DNA of 64,000 bases, taken from contig JAANYP010004818.1 of the NCBI GenBank assembly GCA_020465985.1, positions 28,866 through 92,865 of the forward strand, given 5' to 3'. The notes under the pieces are model-generated. The model did no database searches, was not told the DNA's origin, and saw nothing but the letters and a program-made list of their open reading frames with translations. The DNA comes from Centrapalus pauciflorus (taxonomy: Eukaryota; Streptophyta; Magnoliopsida; Asterales; Asteraceae). Below are positions 1 through 11,800 of the stretch, in pieces. The position numbers were made by a program, and so were the translations under genes. The first letter of the stretch is position 1. Each line of letters starts with the position of its first letter.

Positions 1-132
1 ATGTATGTATGTATGTATGTATGTATGTATGTATGTATGTATGTATGTATGTATGTATGTATGTATGTATGTATGTATGTATGTATGTATGTATGTATGT
101 ATGTATGTATGTATGTATGTATGTATGTATGT
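1..132. repeat. (ATGT)n tetranucleotide microsatellite
   Basis: Pure ATGT repeats run for about 33 units from the first base of the window, so the array may start further left. It joins sequence that is probably part of the left LTR of the gag-only Gypsy element. Confidence 0.97.
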
Positions 133-1717
133 TTGAATTTCGTAAGTACTCGAGGGTTAGACTCTGCACAATAAACACATAGCATGCGTACACATAGCAC
201 ATACACACAGCACAAACTCTATCTCTGTCACTGGCAATCAACCTCACTAAGCAGGTATGAACACACAGCATGAGATCCCAAGCCCTGCACACAGAATCAC
301 TGAAAGGGGACCCTTCCCCAGCTAACGACCGTGCGCACCGGTGGTTAGCGAAAACCCTGTAGCATGGGCGCGAACCGGCTACAGGCCCTGCCGTGTATAC
401 ACGCCCCAAGGACTGTTAGGTACAGTCAATCTGCGCGATCACTCATCGCGAATCACCGTCCGTATGGAACTCATCACGGACCCCGGACTGGATCTCATCT
501 CATGCACATATAACACATATATGAGAACAGAATCATACCTGAAACCCGCGTCCTTGTCTCGTACACAATATATCACAGTATACACAGACAACACAATACG
601 ACCCAGAAAATGGAGCGCTCGTTTGGAAAAGACTTGGGTACTCACCTGACTGACAGACAACCCGTCTCGATCCCTAACTCTACGATCTCTGATTCAGCTC
701 ACCTCGCGATCGGCTCGTCCCTGCAATCACACGGATCTCAAACGATTAATCTCAATCCCAGCCAACACATATAACCGACTCACAATGAACCCTTATCCAA
801 CACGGACTCAAACAATCTCAACGAAACCCACGAACTCCAATCTACATATAAAACAAACCCAAACACGACCCCTTTAACCGGACTGAAATCGACACACAAT
901 CCCAACCGGACCCCGAAAACCCAACCGAAACCCGGCCCCAAAATCCCGACGAGACCCACTCCCATACCCAGCCTCAAGCCCCTACGGAACCCAACTCAAA
1001 CCCCACGCAGAACCCAGTCCAGCTGCTGACCGCGCTGCGCCCCCTGCACCTCGCGCCGCGCCCCTGCTCTCCTGCGCGTCGCGCCGCGACCTCCCGCCTG
1101 CATCCATCTCTGCACTTCGATTTTCATGGCTGCCTGGGAGTACACCACTCCTCTCAAATCGATTTCAGCTCCAATTAAACACATAAAACTAGCATATAAG
1201 TTCCCATATTACTCAAATAATCATTTCCCACAAGAACTCAACATATAACACAATTTAAACCCTCAAATATAACCTCTTACCTTTTGGAGCTCAAGAACAT
1301 AAGAGAGATGGAGATGGTCAAGTAATTCCAAGTTTTCTCAGCCAAATCTGCAGCTCAAATTGGTTTCTTGCTGCTGGAACTCTTCACAATTACACACACA
1401 TACACTTTAGGGTTCTAGCAATGGATAAGGAGAAGAAAAGGAGGACACGTATATATTTATCTCTATTTCGGCCGGTCCCGAACCCATTAACCCGAACCCG
1501 ATACCCCATTTTCACAATTAATATCCTTTTAACCCATTTTACTCCACCAACCCAAATATATAATTAATCCACTAATATTATAACCCGTAGACACGTAACT
1601 CATAAACCCGACACGTTTAATCCACTACTCGGGATCTCATTGGCCCAACACGATAATAATTTTTTAAATATCCACTAAAATAATTACACGCAATTATCTC
1701 GAAAATGGGATGTTACA
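133..1717 (-). repeat. 3' LTR of the TR-GAG element (left copy)
   Basis: From about 471 to 1717 this matches 4416-5639 closely and ends TGTTACA. The first 340 bases have no partner in the right LTR, and the roughly 200-bp start of the right LTR is missing here, so one copy carries a large insertion or deletion. A GC-rich stretch near 1020-1085 is about 20 bp longer than in the right copy. The outer end is not in the window. Confidence 0.8.
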
Positions 1718-1735
1718 AATCCTCCCCTCTTAAAA
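1718..1735 (-). other. Polypurine tract of the TR-GAG element
   Basis: The plus strand reads AATCCTCCCCTCTTAAAAAG directly after the LTR end; its complement is a purine run abutting the LTR. This is the expected second-strand primer site and confirms minus orientation. Confidence 0.75.
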
Positions 1736-2649
1736 AGATTCCGTCCCCGGAATCTATTGCAAGCCATTCGCAAATACACATCTCTATGTCAAATCCCCGA
1801 AACATTAACTCATGACTCTCGATATTATTATCAACAACTCTGTTGAATTCGCATTTGAACTCTGATTGACACTAACATCATTATTACACATCTTCACTTC
1901 ACAATCGGGCAATCCACTAATAACTCGGTTAAATCCTCTAACTCGCATATCGGCAACTGATAGATCCTCTATTAACAGAGCCTTCTCGTGGCGTCACCCC
2001 ATAAGCCACTGGATTCACATATCATCTCAATCCATCGACCTTCACTTTCTTTCATCACATACTCGCATAGCTCTATATTGATCATCCACTAACACAACAC
2101 ATAAAGATATCTCCATCGAATCACTAAACGCAAGCTCATAAACATGAATACACTCATAAAGGGATTAAATCCACTCTTTTTTAGACTAATCCACTATCAC
2201 AACAAAATTCTCAACTCTTTTCACCATAACAGATAAACACATCTCATAAAACGCAATATCATAGATATGGATAAATACACACGCAAGAATTTTAATCCAT
2301 CATCAATATGATAATCTACTATCAGAAGGATCAATCCTCTAGCACATCACAAACACATTCGCAATAATCACTCATATAGCTCACATAGCTCACAAGATTA
2401 ATCCGCTAACATAGCACAATTCTGAACTCGCAAGCCCAGATCACAATAAACCCGAATCTAGCACATTGACTCCACATATACACCCCAAGCATAACGACCT
2501 TATTCAGCCTATACACACAATCCCGCCTCTCTATCACTGATTTCTATAATCACAAACACAACAAGACAATTGCACGCACAGAACACATACACTTATCACA
2601 GACATAGCCCAATAGCCCGCCCCACAACTGACACATACTCAAAGCAAGC
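1736..2649. other. Non-coding interior of the TR-GAG element
   Basis: This is where pol would lie in a full element. I see no protease, reverse transcriptase, RNase H or integrase motif in any frame. It holds several copies of a short motif close to AATCCACTAA. Confidence 0.6.
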
Positions 2650-3999
2650 TCAGAAAGACATACCCGAAACCATATCAGTAGCATCTCGAGCTTCCTCTGC
2701 AGTCGCCTGAAAGACCCGGCCCCTTGCCCTAGAATCATGACGACTGGATGACGACGGCTCTGCTCTGGCCCCACTAGAACTCGCACCCTGCACCGCTGGT
2801 CCCGGCTCTGGACAGTCTCGTACTCTGTGCCCCGGTCTCCCATAACGGAAGCACAATGGCTCTGGAACTATACATGTGGCGGCAGCATTCCCACGCTGAC
2901 CGCATCGATAGCACCTAGGCACGCACGGCCCACTATGGCGACGGTGGCATCTCGGGCACTCCCGATCTCTAGCTGAACTGTCTCCCCTATCGCTCTCATC
3001 TCGAGGCCTCTGCCCTACGCTGCTCTGAATCTGCCCTGTATATCTCGAACTCTGCCTCTGACTCTGACTATCTGATCGCTGGCTCCGTCCCGGTCCACTC
3101 GACCTCCGCTCCCTATCCCTGTCTCTGTCTCTATCTCTGTCTCGTCTGTCTTTCGAACTCTGACCCGAACGCCGCTCCCTAGAATCGTCCCTGGAATGCC
3201 TCCGATCTCTCGAGGACCGCTCAGGAGTCCTCGCACGTCGACTCTAAGAAGATGGATCCTCCCTCTGCTTAGCTATCTCCCGCTCCCTTATGCGGGCCAT
3301 CTCTAATGCTCTGGCAAAAGTAGAAGTCTCGTGCATCCCAACGAACTCTCTAATATCGGCTCGTAGTCCATCAATGAATGCATCAACCTTCCGCTGCTCG
3401 GTGACAATGTGTTGTGTCGCAAACTGGGAGTACTCATTAAACCAATCCACATACTGCTACACCGTCGCCTCTCCCTGCTGTAGATGAATGAATCGCCGCT
3501 CCATCTCCCGCCCCTCGTCTCTAGGAATGTACTGCAGCTCAAACACGGCTCTAAACTGATCCCACGTCATCGCATAAGCTGCAGAAGATGTCATCGCTGA
3601 CTCTATAGACTGCCACCACTGTGACGCCCCTCCCCTCAACAGGTAGGTCGCATAACCGACCATATCCCTCGGATCCACGTGCGCAACTCGAAAAGCGGCC
3701 TCCACCTCACGCTCCCATGCCATTGCCATCCCTGGCTCCCCCTCACCTCTGAACTGGGGTGGATCTTCTGTCATAAAGTCTTTAAAGGACCAAGCCCTCC
3801 TCGAAGTAGATGACGAAGCACCAGCCCCAGACTCCGTCTCAGTAGACCGAACAACTGGCCCCACATTCTGACCTTGTTCCCTCTTTTGCTCTTTCTGTTG
3901 TCTATGAAACTCGGTAAGGACCTCTAGCAGCTCTGATTTTCGAATATACTCATCACTGGGCGGCTTACCCGCGCCCGATCCCTCACCCTGATCTGCCAT
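2650..3999 (-). pseudogene. Gypsy Gag, broken by two in-frame stops
   Basis: One reading frame can be followed from the start MADQGEG (codon at 3999) to a stop at 2650. It is interrupted by a TAG at 3457-3459, probably from a CAG codon, and a TAG at 3244-3246. The N-terminal part has a retrotransposon Gag domain (SQWWQSIESA, QYVDWFNEYSQFA after the first stop). Next comes a strongly basic Arg/Asp/Ser-rich stretch, then cysteine motifs: CPRCHRRHSGPC, CYRCGQRGNAAATC, and CFRYGRPGHRVRDC in which a knuckle cysteine is replaced by Tyr. The frame ends at ATDMVSGMSF, just where a protease would begin in a Gag-Pol. Gag would form the particle and bind RNA; this copy is dead. Confidence 0.85.
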
Positions 4000-4201
4000 A
4001 ACAATTTGCACAAAACGAAACAATTGAGAACCACAGATAAATCACCCAGCGTTATACACTAAGCCGGTAACTTCAGAAGCAGAAGAGGAGATGACCCCAG
4101 GTTAGTTAATTCCACTAAAATTAATCGCAATTGATCCCCCACGGATCGAAACAAGGTTTAAGTTAAGCATCCACTAATGATACTCAGACTTCAAACCACA
4201 A

Positions 4202-4213
4202 GCTCTGATACCA
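4202..4213 (-). other. Primer binding site, iMet type
   Basis: The minus strand reads TGGTATCAGAGC three bases inside the LTR end. This matches the usual plant initiator-methionine tRNA primer site. Confidence 0.85.
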
Positions 4214-4216
4214 TGT

Positions 4217-5639
4217 TGTAACACCCCTCCCGATCCCGGAAATGCCACGTCAATACCATACACAGGTGGCATATCTCAATAACTCAATCATACACATGTC
4301 ATAGGATAAACTAGAATCACTGATAATTTAAAATTTCACATAATCACTATTAACATATAATCCACTAATTACATAAGCCCAAAAGATACTAACACAAGCA
4401 GTACTTGATCAGATCATCACGGACCCCGGACTGGATCTCATCTCATGCACATATAACACATATATGAGAATAGAATCATACCTGAAACCCGTGTCCCTGT
4501 CTCGTACACAATATATCACAGTATACACAGACAACACAATACGACCCAGAAAATGGAGCACTCGTTTGGAAAAGACTCGGGTACTCACCTGACTGACAGA
4601 CAACCCGTCTCGATCCCTAACTCTACGATCTCTGATTCGGCTCACCTCGTGATCGGCTCGTCCCTGCAATCACACGGATCTCAAACGATTAATCTCAATC
4701 CCAGCCAACACATATAACCGACTCACAATGAACCCTTATCCAACACGGACTCAAACAATCTCAATGAAACCCACGAACTCCAATCAACATATAAAACAAA
4801 CCCAAACACGACCCCTTTAACCGGACTGAAATCGACACACAATCCCAACCGGACCCCGAAAACCCAACCGAAACCCGACCCCAAAATCCCGACGAGACCC
4901 ACTCCCATACCCAGCCTCAAGCCCCTACGGAACCCAACTCAAACCCCACGCAGACCCAGTCCAGCTGCTGACCGCGCCGCGCCCCTGCTCTCCTGCGCGT
5001 CGCGCCGCGACTTCCCGCCTGCATCCATCTCTGCACTTCGATTTCCATGGCTGCCTGGGAGTACACCGCTCCTCTCAAATCGATTTCAGCTCTAATTAAA
5101 CACATAAAACTAGCATATAAGTTCCCATATTACTCAAATAATCATTTCCCACAAGAACTCAACATATAACACAATTCAAACCCTCAAATCATAACCTCTT
5201 ACCTTTTGGAGTTCAAGAACATAAGAGAGATGGAGATGGTCAAGTAATTCCAAGTTTTCTCAGCCAAATCTGCAGCTCAAATTGGTTTCTTGCTGCTGGA
5301 ACTCTTCACAATTACACACATACACTTTAGGGTTCTAGCAATGGATAAGGAGAAGAAAAGGAGGACACGTATATATTTATCTCTATTTCGGCCGGTCCCG
5401 AACCCATTAACCCGAACCCGATACCCCATTTTCACAATTAATATCCTTTTAACCCAATTTTACTCCACCAACCCAAATATATAATTAATCCACTAATATT
5501 ATAACCCGGAGACACGTAACTCATAAACCCGACACGTTTAATCCACTACTCGGGATCTCATTGGCCCAACACGATAATAATTTATTTAAATATCCACTAA
5601 AATAATTACACGCAATTATCTCGAAAATGGGATGTTACA
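4217..5639 (-). repeat. 5' LTR of the TR-GAG element (right copy, 1423 bp)
   Basis: It begins TGTAACACCCC and ends GGGATGTTACA, giving perfect TGTAACA/TGTTACA termini. The segment after about 4416 is nearly identical to the left LTR; the first 200 bp are unique within the window. Confidence 0.85.
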
Positions 5640-6192
5640 GTTTTACTATGAAAAAATTACATAGTAAAGTTTACGAAAATAGATTATATAAAAATATTTA
5701 AAGGTATATGATATTTTAATTTAAGTTGGATAAATATGATATTTTGAATGTTTAGTTGAAAGAAGATATAAGTAAGGGTATAATGGTCATTAATTAATGA
5801 TCAATATTAAATATGAGTTTTAAATGTTCTAAAAATAATTAAATTAATGAATTTGAGTATATTTGATATTACTGATGTTTAAGAGGGATATATGTGATAT
5901 TAATTATTAAAATTGGGTATATATGATATTATGATGTTTAGGATGAATATATATGATATTAAAATTTTAAGTTGGATATATATGATATTATGGAGCTTTG
6001 AATGGGCATATATGAAATTCTCCCTAAAATTAATTGACCGAAATCTGCAATGTTAATATCCTGATAATTATCATTTTATTTAATTTGTTAATTAATTAGT
6101 TTAATTAAATCTTGAGTTCTTGGTTCTGACTCTATTTTTTTTGCTTGTTTGATTTGGTGTTAGATTTTTATGGAAATAGTTTATTTGGGTAA
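5640..6192. repeat. Degenerate tandem array, unit about 30 bp
   Basis: From about 5690 to 6020 the phrase GGATATATATGATATTA and variants recur roughly every 30 bases with drifting spacing. This is a decayed AT-rich minisatellite. No coding signal is seen. Confidence 0.6.
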
Positions 6193-6451
6193 GGTTGTGT
6201 TTGTTTTCAATTAAGAGAGTCTGAATTAGGTCTGAAGTCTGAATTTCAGATCTTAACATAATTTGTATTGTTTGTTTAAATTCATACTTAAGAGGTTACA
6301 ACCTCTGACTTTCCCTCTGAATTTTAAAAGATTGAAACTAGTCTGAATTAAAATTCAGAGCTTCTTAATTTAAGACTTTAAGACATCCTCTTAATTTAAG
6401 ACTTGGTTTTTAGACTTCAGACATTTAACCTCTTGAAAAACAAATACCACC
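6193..6451. mobile_element. Tourist-like (PIF/Harbinger) MITE, 259 bp
   Basis: The ends are inverted: GGTTGTGTTTGTTTTC on the left, and the complement of the right end reads GGTGGTATTTGTTTTTC. The trinucleotide TAA flanks both sides (6190-6192 and 6452-6454), as expected for PIF/Harbinger elements. The insertion splits one copy of a local repeat (tatttgggtaagtcttctc) whose intact copies lie at about 6486-6520 and 6549-6583, which supports the boundaries. Confidence 0.7.
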
Positions 6452-8099
6452 TAAGTCTTCTCTAATTTCTGATACTGATTACATTTATAGTTTATTTCGG
6501 TAAGTCTTCTCTAATCCCTGTTCCTAATTGTCACTATGATTATCTACTATTATAGTTTATTTGGGTAAGTCTTCTCTAATTTCTCTCACTTTATTTGCCA
6601 CTTTTAAGTACCTTTTTTCACTTGCTTTAAGAATTTTAATGGCCCACACGAGTAGCATAAGATCGTTTGGTCTAACTGAAAGTAACCGAGATTCTGAACT
6701 GTTTAAACGGACATAAACTCAAGCTCGTGTTAAATTTGTATTATTTGGTTCCGGATGTTATATGGGAAATAATTATGTTGATTAACGTTTTGTTTTTCTT
6801 CTTGTGCATTTCATCCATTAGTAAGGCACTAGTGCAATTGCACATGGTACAATCATTTTGAGCTATACTTGGAGCTATCCAACCATCTCCATGATACCAT
6901 AAACCCCTTATAATATCTTTATATGATATGTAGCTTTTAAAGGTTAGCATCTTTTTTTTTTTCCTTTTTCTATTCCCCTGTTTAATGTTCTTTTATTCAC
7001 TTACAATATATCTTTTGTTTTACTAATAGTTTATATGGGTAAAGAAGGGGGTCGTATGTATATGGCTTAAACAAAGAGTGCTATATACTAATTTAGCTCA
7101 TTCTCTTACCAAGTAAATTTTCAATTTTATGCTTGCATACTTTAATATTCTGATTCAAGAGGATTATAATGTTGGTTAGTGGAAGTAATTTATTAGTTTT
7201 CTATTTGATCATTGATGAATTTGGAATTTTATTGACCATTTTATTGTGTATAAGGGTTATTGTGGTAATATAAATGTTATTTCACTATTTAGTTTAAATG
7301 TGAATAGTGTTGTTTTGCTAAAGTGTCATGGTGCTTTCCGAGAAAAGCGGTGTTTTGATAAGGCAATGAGGCAGAATTTTTACATGAACAACAGAGGGAG
7401 GATTCTGTTGGTTCTATAAATTGCTGATAGAAAGGTGGTGTTTAGAAAAGGTTAGTACAAATGACTGTCTCACTATTGTCATGGTTTAGTTCTCACTGTA
7501 ATGCGTCAACACATATAAGAAAGAATACATCTGCTTCTATTGGCTGTCTTAAGTGCACTCTTTTGGGAAATACAACTTTTTAATCACTGAAAATAATGCT
7601 TAAAGAATTCTGACGGAGAAGGGAATGGATTTTGTGAAAGCACTGTTTGCAATATAAAATGAGTTGTTTGAGTGAGATTTTTGTCACAAAAATATTTTTT
7701 TCTATTTTTTCTTTATTTTTGTTAGTTATGCTGAGCGTGGAGAATCTCTGCAGCGTTGTTAGTCTAGGTCTAGGAAGTGACAGTTCATGGCGTTTTTCAG
7801 CATCGAAGTTTTGTTAACACTGCTATAAATTTTGGATGTTTTTTAAGTGAGTTTTTTTTAATGTTTTATTGGGTTGCCCTTGACTCCTTGAGCATGCTTT
7901 AGTGCATACCTTGGGCCTTAAAATTTACCCTTTAAAATATTTTTTTTTTAAAAAAAATTAACGATTAAACTGTATATTCATCTAATGATGACATTGCCAT
8001 AGTATCTTGATGGATGTTAGCATTAGCTAGACACATCAGGGTTAGAGAGATCATCATTAGGGGTTTGTGACAGTCCAAAACTGGATCAGATATGTAAAT
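6452..8099. other. AT-rich intergenic DNA, no gene recognised
   Basis: It holds two further copies of the TTATAGTTTATTTGGGTAAG repeat near 6486 and 6549. Apart from that I see no coding domain, RNA gene or element termini. Confidence 0.5.
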
Positions 8100-8670
8100 A
8101 AAGTTTTCAAAATTGATGAAGTTAATAGAAGTCTCATATTTGGCTTTTAAAAGTCAAATAATGAATCAATGAGACTTTAATGTACCAAATCAAGAAATAG
8201 CAATGAATAATTAAATATCTGTATATGTTTGATGTTTTTAAAAGATTTAGAATGTGTTGCAAAAAGAAGCATCAGAATTCGATATCAAATGAAAGTTCAT
8301 TGTTATTTTAAACAAACTTTTGGTACTTTAATGCTCAAAAGTATGAAATATCAATGAATGATGAAATGTGTTTATATATTTGGTCTTTTCTAAGGATTTT
8401 AGAATTGTTACAAAAGGTCTCGTCAAAATTTGTCGTTAAATAAAAGTTCATTGCTATTTTATGCGAAGAATAGCATTTTAATAGGTGAAAATACAAATTT
8501 ACAACGGAAAGTGTAATATCTTATAGAAATGGTGTTTTTAGAAGATTTTTAAGGTGTTGTGAAAGTTTCATAAAAAACTAACTCAATTTGAAAGTTTGTT
8601 ATCATTTATGCAATTTCAACAAAGTTGATTGCTATTCTGGGCAGATTTTTTTTGTGAAAAACCAGAAACT
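8100..8670. repeat. Diverged direct repeat, copy 1
   Basis: This about 570-bp segment matches 9143-10675 (minus the MULE there) in the same orientation with scattered substitutions. TGTGACAG shortly upstream and TGTAACAC upstream of copy 2 look like LTR starts, so the pair may be remnants of old LTRs; that is not proved. Confidence 0.75.
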
Positions 8671-9142
8671 TATATATAGCTGCAGTTTAAGTTCATAATT
8701 GTTTTATAAATAGCTGCAGTTTTGAGGGACTTATCTATGAATTTTGGTATCGATTTATGTTTTTTTAATTCGGTTACAACTCCTCCCAGCTAAAGGTTGC
8801 AATTTCAATCCATTTATATGACCATGTTGTACTTTGACCTGGTAATAGGGATGAAAATGGGTGTTTTTCTTGGAGTGATTATATGAAATTTCTTGTGTCT
8901 ATTTGATGTTATTTTGTGATCTTTATCTTTAAAACACTCTTTCATGCAACTTTTATGCCATTATTATGTTGGTTTAACGCCCTTTTTTCTATTGTTTTGC
9001 TACTACTTTATGTATAGTTTTCTTGTAAAATTGCAAGACATACAAATTTCTATTATTGGTTTATGGAAGGATTTGAGCACTGATGTAACACTCTCTATTT
9101 TCAGGTAATTCTAAACTTTAAATATGCTTAAAATACGTATAT

Positions 9143-10675
9143 ATAGTTTTCAAAATTGATGAAGTTAACAAAAGTCTCATATTTGGCTTTTGAAAGTCAA
9201 ATAATGAATAAATGAGAATTTAATATACCAAATTAAGAAATAGCAATAAATGATGAAATATTTACATAAGTTTGATGTCTTTAAAGGATTTAAGTTGTGT
9301 TGTAAAAAGAATCATCGAAATCCGACATCAAATGAAAGTTCATTTCTATTTTAAACAAGGGATAATTGCGTAAAAAAACCTTAAAGTTGGACCATTTTTG
9401 TGATTAAAACCCTTAACCATTTTTTGTTGCACAAAAAACCTCTAACCGGTAAAATGTTTTGAAATTAGGACTTGACCGGTTATATAGGTTGCTATGCTTA
9501 CATGGCACACATGTGGCGTCCACATGGCAAACCTGACTTACGTGGCGCCTACGTGGCAGTACATGTATAATTCATTAAACTGAAGTTTTGCATTAAAAAC
9601 CCCGAAATTGGTGACTTTTTCGATTAAAACCCTTAACTATATTTTTCTCACCTCTAATCAACAACAATACTTACCTTTTCTCTTTTTCTCTACCTCCAGC
9701 AACTCCGATTACTCTATCTCCTCTTTATGTTCAGTGTTATTTATTTTATGTATGTATGTTCGATTAACTTTTCCCGTTTAATCTTGAATTTTAACTTCAA
9801 TTGTGCCGATGGAATCGATTTCATTCTGTATTCACGAGTTGCATTTTTAGGTTCAACTTTATGTTCAATTTCATTTATTTATATTCCATTTTAGCATATG
9901 AATATGATCAGCCAGAGCAGTGAGATTCGCTAGCCTAGAGGGTGGAGGTTTCATTGGGAAACGAATTCTTTGTTTGATAAATAAAAGTTTAATAAATATC
10001 CATGTCATCAAAATGCAATCAGTGAAAACTCAATTTTAATTATCTTTATTGGTTGGAGGTTTTTTATCAAATTAAAAATGATTTTGGGGTTTTAATTGAA
10101 AAAACTAAACAAGTTGGAGGTTTTTTGCGCAAAAATCTATCTAAAAGTTTTACACGTCATCAAGTTGCAACCGGCTAAACCGGTTGCAAGTCAGATTTTT
10201 TGAAAAAAGGTCAAATTTACAAAGTTTTAACCAGTTGGAGGTTTTTTGTGCAATGAAAAATGGTTGGGGGTTTTAATCGCAAAAATGGTCCAACTTAAAG
10301 GTTTTTTGCGCAATTTCCCCTTTAAACAAACGTTTGGTACTTTAATGCCCAAAGTGTGAAATATCAATCAATGATGAAATATGTTTATATATTTGGTCTT
10401 TTCTAAGGATTTTAGACTTGTTACAAAAAGTATCGTTAAAATTAGACGTCAAACGAAAGTTTATTGCTATTTTATGCAAAGAATTGTAGTTTAACGAGTA
10501 AAAATATAAATTTACAGTGGGAAGTGTAATATTTTTATAGAAATGCTGTTTTTAAAAGATTTTGAAGGTGTTGTGAAAGTTTCATCGAAAACCGACTTAA
10601 TTTGAAAATTTGTTGCCATATTATGCAGTTTCAGCAAAGTTGATTGCTATTTTTGGCAGATTTTTTGCGAAAAAC
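9143..10675. repeat. Diverged direct repeat, copy 2, split by a MULE
   Basis: It is homologous to 8100-8670 on both sides of the 962-bp insert at 9359-10320. Copy 1 gives the uninterrupted reference for the insertion point. Confidence 0.75.
9359..10320. mobile_element. Non-autonomous Mutator-like element (MULE), 962 bp
   Basis: A perfect 9-bp duplication TTTAAACAA lies at 9350-9358 and 10321-10329. The homologous empty site in copy 1 of the direct repeat has the sequence once. Long inverted repeats of about 100 bp start GGGATAATTGCG on the left and, as complement of the right end, GGGGAAATTGCG. The interior carries no transposase. A module like GGAGGTTTTTTGCGCAA recurs inside near 10050 and 10108. 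Confidence 0.9.
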
Positions 10676-10689
10676 TTGGGTGTGTAATG

Positions 10690-11389
10690 TTTCTTCAGCT
10701 CAAGGGGTTATTTGGTTTATATATGAAAGTTATAGGGATTAAGTTATTAAAAGAGTAAACCAAAGTATATTTGTATAATTAGCATTTTTTATTTAAAATA
10801 GTTAAAAGCTCTGTTTATGTAATTTAACTATTGTAACTTCCTAAACCTTTTGTAACCTATAGTTCATAATCTCCAAGTCATCTCCAAGTTTATATCAATC
10901 TTCAATTCAAGTTATGCTTGGCAAATTGAGGTTGAAATTTTGAATTGAAGATTAATTAAGAGTGTTTTTTAATGTGTTTGTTTAAAGAGTTTTGGGGCTG
11001 ATTTGCTGCCGTTCGTATGACGTTACCGAAAAACTCTTGCAATTTTCGATCAAAAGGTCAGCACAAACATGTTTTCGAAAATTTATACAAAATCAACGGT
11101 AACTCTGTTTGGAAAACTAGAAGAGTATACTTTGTTTTCCTTTCACACCCCAAAAGCTGAAGCGATTTATAAAAGGGTCGTCATTGATTACAGCATGTCA
11201 GGCAAAAATCGGTCGCTTTTCAGTTTTAAATTTTTATACTCGTGTGCTTATATAAATTTTACACCTTTTTAGTGCAGGTTATGATAGAATCTTTGGGACA
11301 TAATTATGCAGATTTGTATGTAAATATTGTTTTCTGATTGCTGCTAGATGTCATTACATTCCTTATCTGTAATCTTGTCTCTAATCTTG
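10690..11389. other. Unassigned AT-rich DNA before the kinase exon
   Basis: No recognised coding domain. A 67-codon frame at 11069-11272 has no similarity I can name and is treated as chance. Confidence 0.4.
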
Positions 11390-11477
11390 GTCAGGATGTT
11401 GCTGTCAAATTTCTTAGATCTGTGCATCTAAATGAGACATTGGAGAATGAATTTGCTCATAAAGTCGCGATGCTTAG
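11389..11477 (+). pseudogene. Protein-kinase exon fragment (Raf-like/STY type)
   Basis: The translation reads QDVAVKFLRSVHLNETLENE and then FAHKVAMLR. The VAVK motif with its Lys is the ATP-anchoring site of kinase subdomain II, and the following helix resembles plant Raf-like Ser/Thr kinases. The exon is flanked by plausible splice sites: pyrimidine-rich sequence ending TCAG before GATGTT, and a GTAACT donor after CTTAG. Intron-like flanks mean it came from genomic DNA rather than a processed transcript. I find no neighbouring kinase exons such as the catalytic loop, so it is an isolated fragment and not a working gene. Confidence 0.6.
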
Positions 11478-11800
11478 GTAACTTGATTATTCCTCGTAAT
11501 ATTTTACATAGGTACTACTAAACAACTCTAAAAGAGGGTATTGGTAATTTGATTGCTCACTGTCTAAAGCACTTGATGAAATTCAGCTTTGTAGTCATTC
11601 TTTGACTTTGAGTGAACCTTCTTTGAGTATAGAAACTGGGGGAACCGCTCTAAGCAAAACAATTTTATAGTTGTGAATAAAAAAACATTCTTGCTTGTTA
11701 AAAAAAACCTCGCCGAGCGTATTTTTGATTTGGGTTTTGCTTTGGAATGCACCTTATTCATTTCTGATTTCACAGTGGCAATTCTATGTACTTGCAATTA

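Larger units (their letters stand above)
1..5639 (-). mobile_element. Ty3/Gypsy TR-GAG element (gag-only, non-autonomous), left end outside window
   Basis: Two homologous LTRs in direct orientation flank a 2.5-kb interior that encodes only a Gag-like protein. The left LTR copy ends in TGTTACA at 1717 and is followed by a pyrimidine-rich tract that is the complement of a polypurine tract. The right copy starts TGTAACA at 4217 next to an iMet-type primer binding site. The element therefore reads on the minus strand. No protease, reverse transcriptase or integrase is visible between gag and the polypurine tract, which fits the TR-GAG class and means it would need another element's enzymes. Its left edge lies outside the window, so the target duplication cannot be checked. 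Confidence 0.85.

Noticed and set aside
1866..2081. 71-codon plus-strand frame in the TR-GAG interior
   Set aside because: Low-complexity Ser/Ile/His composition, opposite to the element's coding strand; no domain.
4202..4213. tRNA-like match at the primer binding sites (also 30087-30098 and 37486-37497)
   Set aside because: Only the 12 bases complementary to the tRNA 3' end are present, at LTR edges; they are primer sites, not tRNA genes.
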